Source: Monilinia fructicola
Taxonomy: Eukaryota; Ascomycota; Leotiomycetes; Helotiales; Sclerotiniaceae
Reading direction: 5' to 3'
Length of the DNA: 64,000 bases
Assembly (NCBI GenBank): GCA_008692225.1
Contig: VICG01000014.1
Coordinates: 310,001-374,000 of the forward strand
The first letter of the stretch is position 1, and each line of letters starts with the position of its first letter. The position numbers were made by a program, and so were the translations under genes. Shown here in pieces: positions 60,684 to 64,000 of this stretch. The notes under the pieces are model-generated. The model ran no database searches. It saw only the letters and a list, made by a program, of their open reading frames with translations, and was not told the origin of the DNA.

Positions 60684-63600
60684 ATAAATAACCTACCACG
60701 AATTCTATCTACACCAACATAATCACAGCTTCAGCATTCAACGGCGTTATTCTTCAAACAGCACAGTTCTCATCATGATACAAATACCCATACCTCTTCT
60801 CAAAAATTCTTACATGGAGTCGGCGTTTACCTCACAACCTACGATCAAATAGGTTGTTGTACAAAAGTGTTATCATCTGGGCAGGGGAACCACATCATAC
60901 AATTCATCTCATCAATCTTGGGCATTCTAAAAATTTCCTTGGGTCATTGTTACAACTTGCATCGGAGCATTCAGAATAGCGAGGAGTGGAGCCTCGCAAC
61001 TTACTACTGGAACTATTTTTTCTTAATACATCATGGGGCATATTAGGGAGGCATGGAAAGGATATCAGATATCAGAATCTTATGGGAAAGCACCGGACAA
61101 CTGGGATAGGCAGCGTTGGAGCAATTTATTCATTTGTTGGGAAGGAATTCACTTGTATGGTGAAGGGGGCGCCTTTTTTTCTCTCGATTTTCGCTTGATA
61201 CAAGAAATCGTTCATCTCCTTTTCTAAGCTTCATGAAGCATGTAAGCGATAGTTTGTTCTGGGTTGGATGGGAGGATAAAATGGATATGCCGAAAAATGG
61301 TATGAATCCAATGGTCTGCTCTAGTCATTACTTCTCAGTGAAGTGAAATGGCGAGCCCTATTAGTATGATAGTCAAGAAAAAGAATAAAAATATTCTTCG
61401 GTCCTGTCACACGATGGCAGGACTTGACACCAAAATTCCTTCTTCCTTGGAACCTGCTTATGTGATGATGTGAATCAATTTTTTGCTTTGCTTTTTTTTT
61501 GCTCAACTTAATTACAATGTGAACTCATCATTATCATTCAACTCTATTGTATCTTTACTCTTTCCAACCCGAGTACGAGAAAAGTCAAGATTATAGCTCT
61601 CGCGCTCCCACTAACTCGAAGTACCGGTAGGCCTATGTCGATCGCAACGCTGCGGCCCTCACCAGAGTCACCACCAGTACTTACTTTCTTATACTAACTT
61701 CCATTTCGCTCGGTCACCTCGAGAATTAGGTTGCGGCGAAGTCCAAGATGGGTGCTCAACCCGTGGGAGTGGGAGTGGACATCCACTCTGTAAAATTAGG
61801 TCAGCATGAGTCAAAGGGGATTTGAATTTGCACCTTGTTGGTAGCGATACGGATATTTGGAAGGGAAGACTATCAAGGTGAAGAGACTGCATCGGGGAAT
61901 ATTCTATGTATAGGTAGGTACTGTAGGTTTTTCCTCATTTCCCTCTCCGTCAACAAGCTCTCGGGGTTTTACGTGTCTAACTTTTTTCCAGTCCCGGGCA
62001 GGAATTTCGCGCATCTCAGATTTTTTTGGGCGCGCATAGCCACAGTGTGCTCTATCTAATTAATATTTCCTTGGAACGTTGGAGTTCTGAACCTCGGAAA
62101 TTCGACTTCGAAATCATGCGGTTATTGCGCAATAAAATGCGATCTGATAATTACTGTTCCAAGATTTGTGCATCTACATTCCATGTGATGATGTGACGGC
62201 CGTCTCAAACTCTATTGCCGTGGAATTTCCAAATTAGAGTTTGAAAGAGGGCCAACGACAGGTTTAGGAGTACCATGCGAACTTCAAAGGCGATTCCTGC
62301 TTCTAGTGTGGGAGGAGTTGTGGAGAGCCAGTGCAAACCAAGTGCCAAAGCCGGATTGTCGGTTTTCTTAACGCTGGAATCTGGTACGCTTGCACTTTTA
62401 CGTAGCAATAGTACGAACTAGAGGGACGACGGTGTGGTTTTGGCTTGCACGTGTTGCACTCTATGACTGCCTTGGGTCAACGAGCTTTGGCTGTGCGGGT
62501 GGAGATGGGATCATGGAGGTCAAAGAATGTGTGGGGAAAGGAAACGAAACAGACGATGATGCGATTTCCATGTAAGGTTGGATCATGGAATTGTGGATGC
62601 TGGGATGATATATGATATATCATACCTAGGTATATCATTGATCTAATGATTCTAATCATGGATGAGCTGTTTTGAGTGCATGAGGTGAGGACGACTCCGC
62701 TGATGGAGTTTTCATCTCGTAATAGCATCAGAGCTTCAGCCTTGGAAAGAAAGAGGTGTGCAAGGGTATTGGATGGGTACTGGTCCTACTGGATGGGTTT
62801 TGGTGATGATGAACGGTTGGGTTGAGGTGAGGCACTACTCGGTATACAGGGAATGATATTTCATGATGCACTATTCATATATATATACTTCGTATGAGTT
62901 GGACAATGATATACCGCCAAAGGAAAATACATTGCTTGCAGAATCCAGAGACGGTAGTTCTCCCCTTACCCCAACTACACCATGTAGGCTCATACAGCAC
63001 ACTATCCCTATAGCCCCGCTAGCTTCTAGAACTACCTCCCTATAGATATAATCCTATCTTCGACGGAGTACGGAGTACAGTATATCTTTTCCATTGAATC
63101 CACCGCCCCGAAACCGAAACATCGCAAACAAACAATAATGCGGAAACTTGGATTTGGATCCGCGGAATCTCCACCGAATGAAATTTCTGTCCATCGGTAC
63201 CACCATCTGTTTCCGCCGACCGCCGGAGGTGTCTGCCTTACCGCTTTGTACAGTACGTACCATGTTGCTTGAATTACTATACTTACTGTATTTCGATCCC
63301 CAGCATATCACTCCACCGTAAGAATTGTCCGGTGCAGCGGGACCTACTGTAAGGTTTAGTCACAGCAATAGGTTAGATGATCGTGATCGTACGAGATTAG
63401 TACAAGGAGAGACCAACAGGAGATGAAACAAATTGGGATTCACATGGTTGCATCTTTTTGGTAGGGAGAGGCTTGAAGGGGAAAGGGGAGAGGGGAGAGG
63501 GGAGGATGCAAAGGTAGGGAAGGTAGGGAAGGGGAAGGGGAAGGGGAAGGGGAAGGAAAAAATGTAAGGAAGAATTGCGCAATGATCACCGTAAGCCGTT

Positions 63601-64000
63601 ACTCCTTCCTTTGTTCGAGGGTGAATTCAGGTACGAGATATTTTGGGAGTGATTTTCTTGCTTTTTCCGGCGAGGTTGGTTGGATATTGCTGAGTCTGAG
63701 GGGTTGGGTTGCTGTTGGTGATATCTAACACGAGCGGAATGATAGCCAGTTAGATTGATACTGTACGGAAACAGAAGTTCAATTCCTTCTATGGAAACTC
63801 TAGAATTACCCGCCTGGCCAGTCCTTCTTCGGGGATTTTTCATGATATAGGCTGTAAGGCAAATTAATGGAAGCCGAACCGTACGGTCTATCACTACTGT
63901 ACTGTAAGTCTGTACGGAGCAACTAACTTACCTTACACACTGGGATCCTGACATGAATGGGTCGCGGGTCACTCGTTTTCAGACATCTCGAGTTCAACAA
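60684..64000. other. intergenic region to the window end
   Basis: Likely 3' UTR of the Ecl1-like gene, then no recognisable gene. It includes a poly-T tract (61490-61500), TACCTAGGTA at 62623, TACGGAGTA at 63069 and a purine GGGGA/GGAA repeat at 63470-63560. ORFs here lack domains. Confidence 0.5.
63470..63560. repeat. purine-rich GGGGA/GGGAA repeat
   Basis: Runs of GGGGAGA, GGTAGGGAA and GGGGAA; several closely spaced G4 tracts, so G-quadruplex or triplex formation is possible. Confidence 0.75.

Overview
The window is nuclear DNA of a filamentous ascomycete, most likely a Leotiomycete of the Sclerotiniaceae (Botrytis/Sclerotinia type). The reasons are many short introns (50-170 bp) with GTRNGT donors, CTRAY branch sites and YAG acceptors, a secreted endopolygalacturonase and a pectin methylesterase of the kind these plant pathogens carry, a nuclear tRNA-Cys with an intron next to the anticodon, abundant microsatellites, and an AT-rich, apparently RIP-degraded transposon. 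The genus call is inference from protein family resemblance; no search was run.

Layout. 1-4.8 kb: minisatellite and microsatellite-rich intergenic DNA. 4.87-8.05 kb (+): Bud6/Aip3 polarity protein. 9.4-11.7 kb: microsatellites, then an AT-rich DNA transposon with long terminal inverted repeats, holding a large hairpin, a huge ATT tract and a nested 155-bp hairpin MITE flanked by TTA. 14.5-16.5 kb (+): a DHA1-type MFS transporter broken by many small indels. 16.5-20.3 kb: repeat-rich intergenic DNA. 20.3-21.3 kb (-) and 24.4-25.5 kb (+): divergent pectin methylesterase and endopolygalacturonase, two secreted enzymes acting one after the other on pectin (the esterase removes methyl groups, the polygalacturonase cuts the demethylated backbone). 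26.9-28.0 kb (+): mitochondrial DUF1279/FAM210-like protein. 29.0-30.3 kb (+): alanine-glyoxylate aminotransferase. 32.6-36.4 kb (+): exportin-1/Crm1 in nine exons. 37.4-39.1 kb (+): secreted esterase-like-of-phytase protein with a mariner-type MITE just past its stop. 39.6-40.6 kb (-): uncharacterised Cys-rich 343-residue protein. 43.1-44.1 kb (-): secreted SurE-like phosphatase. 45.0 kb (-): tRNA-Cys(GCA). 45.1-60.2 kb: about 15 kb with no recognisable gene. 60.2-60.7 kb (+): small Ecl1-family zinc protein. The rest is intergenic.

Two window-wide patterns stand out. First, Bud6, Crm1, the aminotransferase, the DUF1279 protein, the pectin methylesterase and the MFS transporter all carry frame breaks, mostly one base too many or too few in a short homopolymer; correcting one base (or one AC unit) per break gives full-length proteins whose exon lengths sum to a multiple of three. 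That looks like sequencing or assembly error rather than gene death, since Crm1 is an essential protein. Second, two short words, TACTCCGTA/TACGGAGTA (plus its CpG-decayed form) and the palindrome TACCTAGGTA, recur in the intergenic DNA far above chance.
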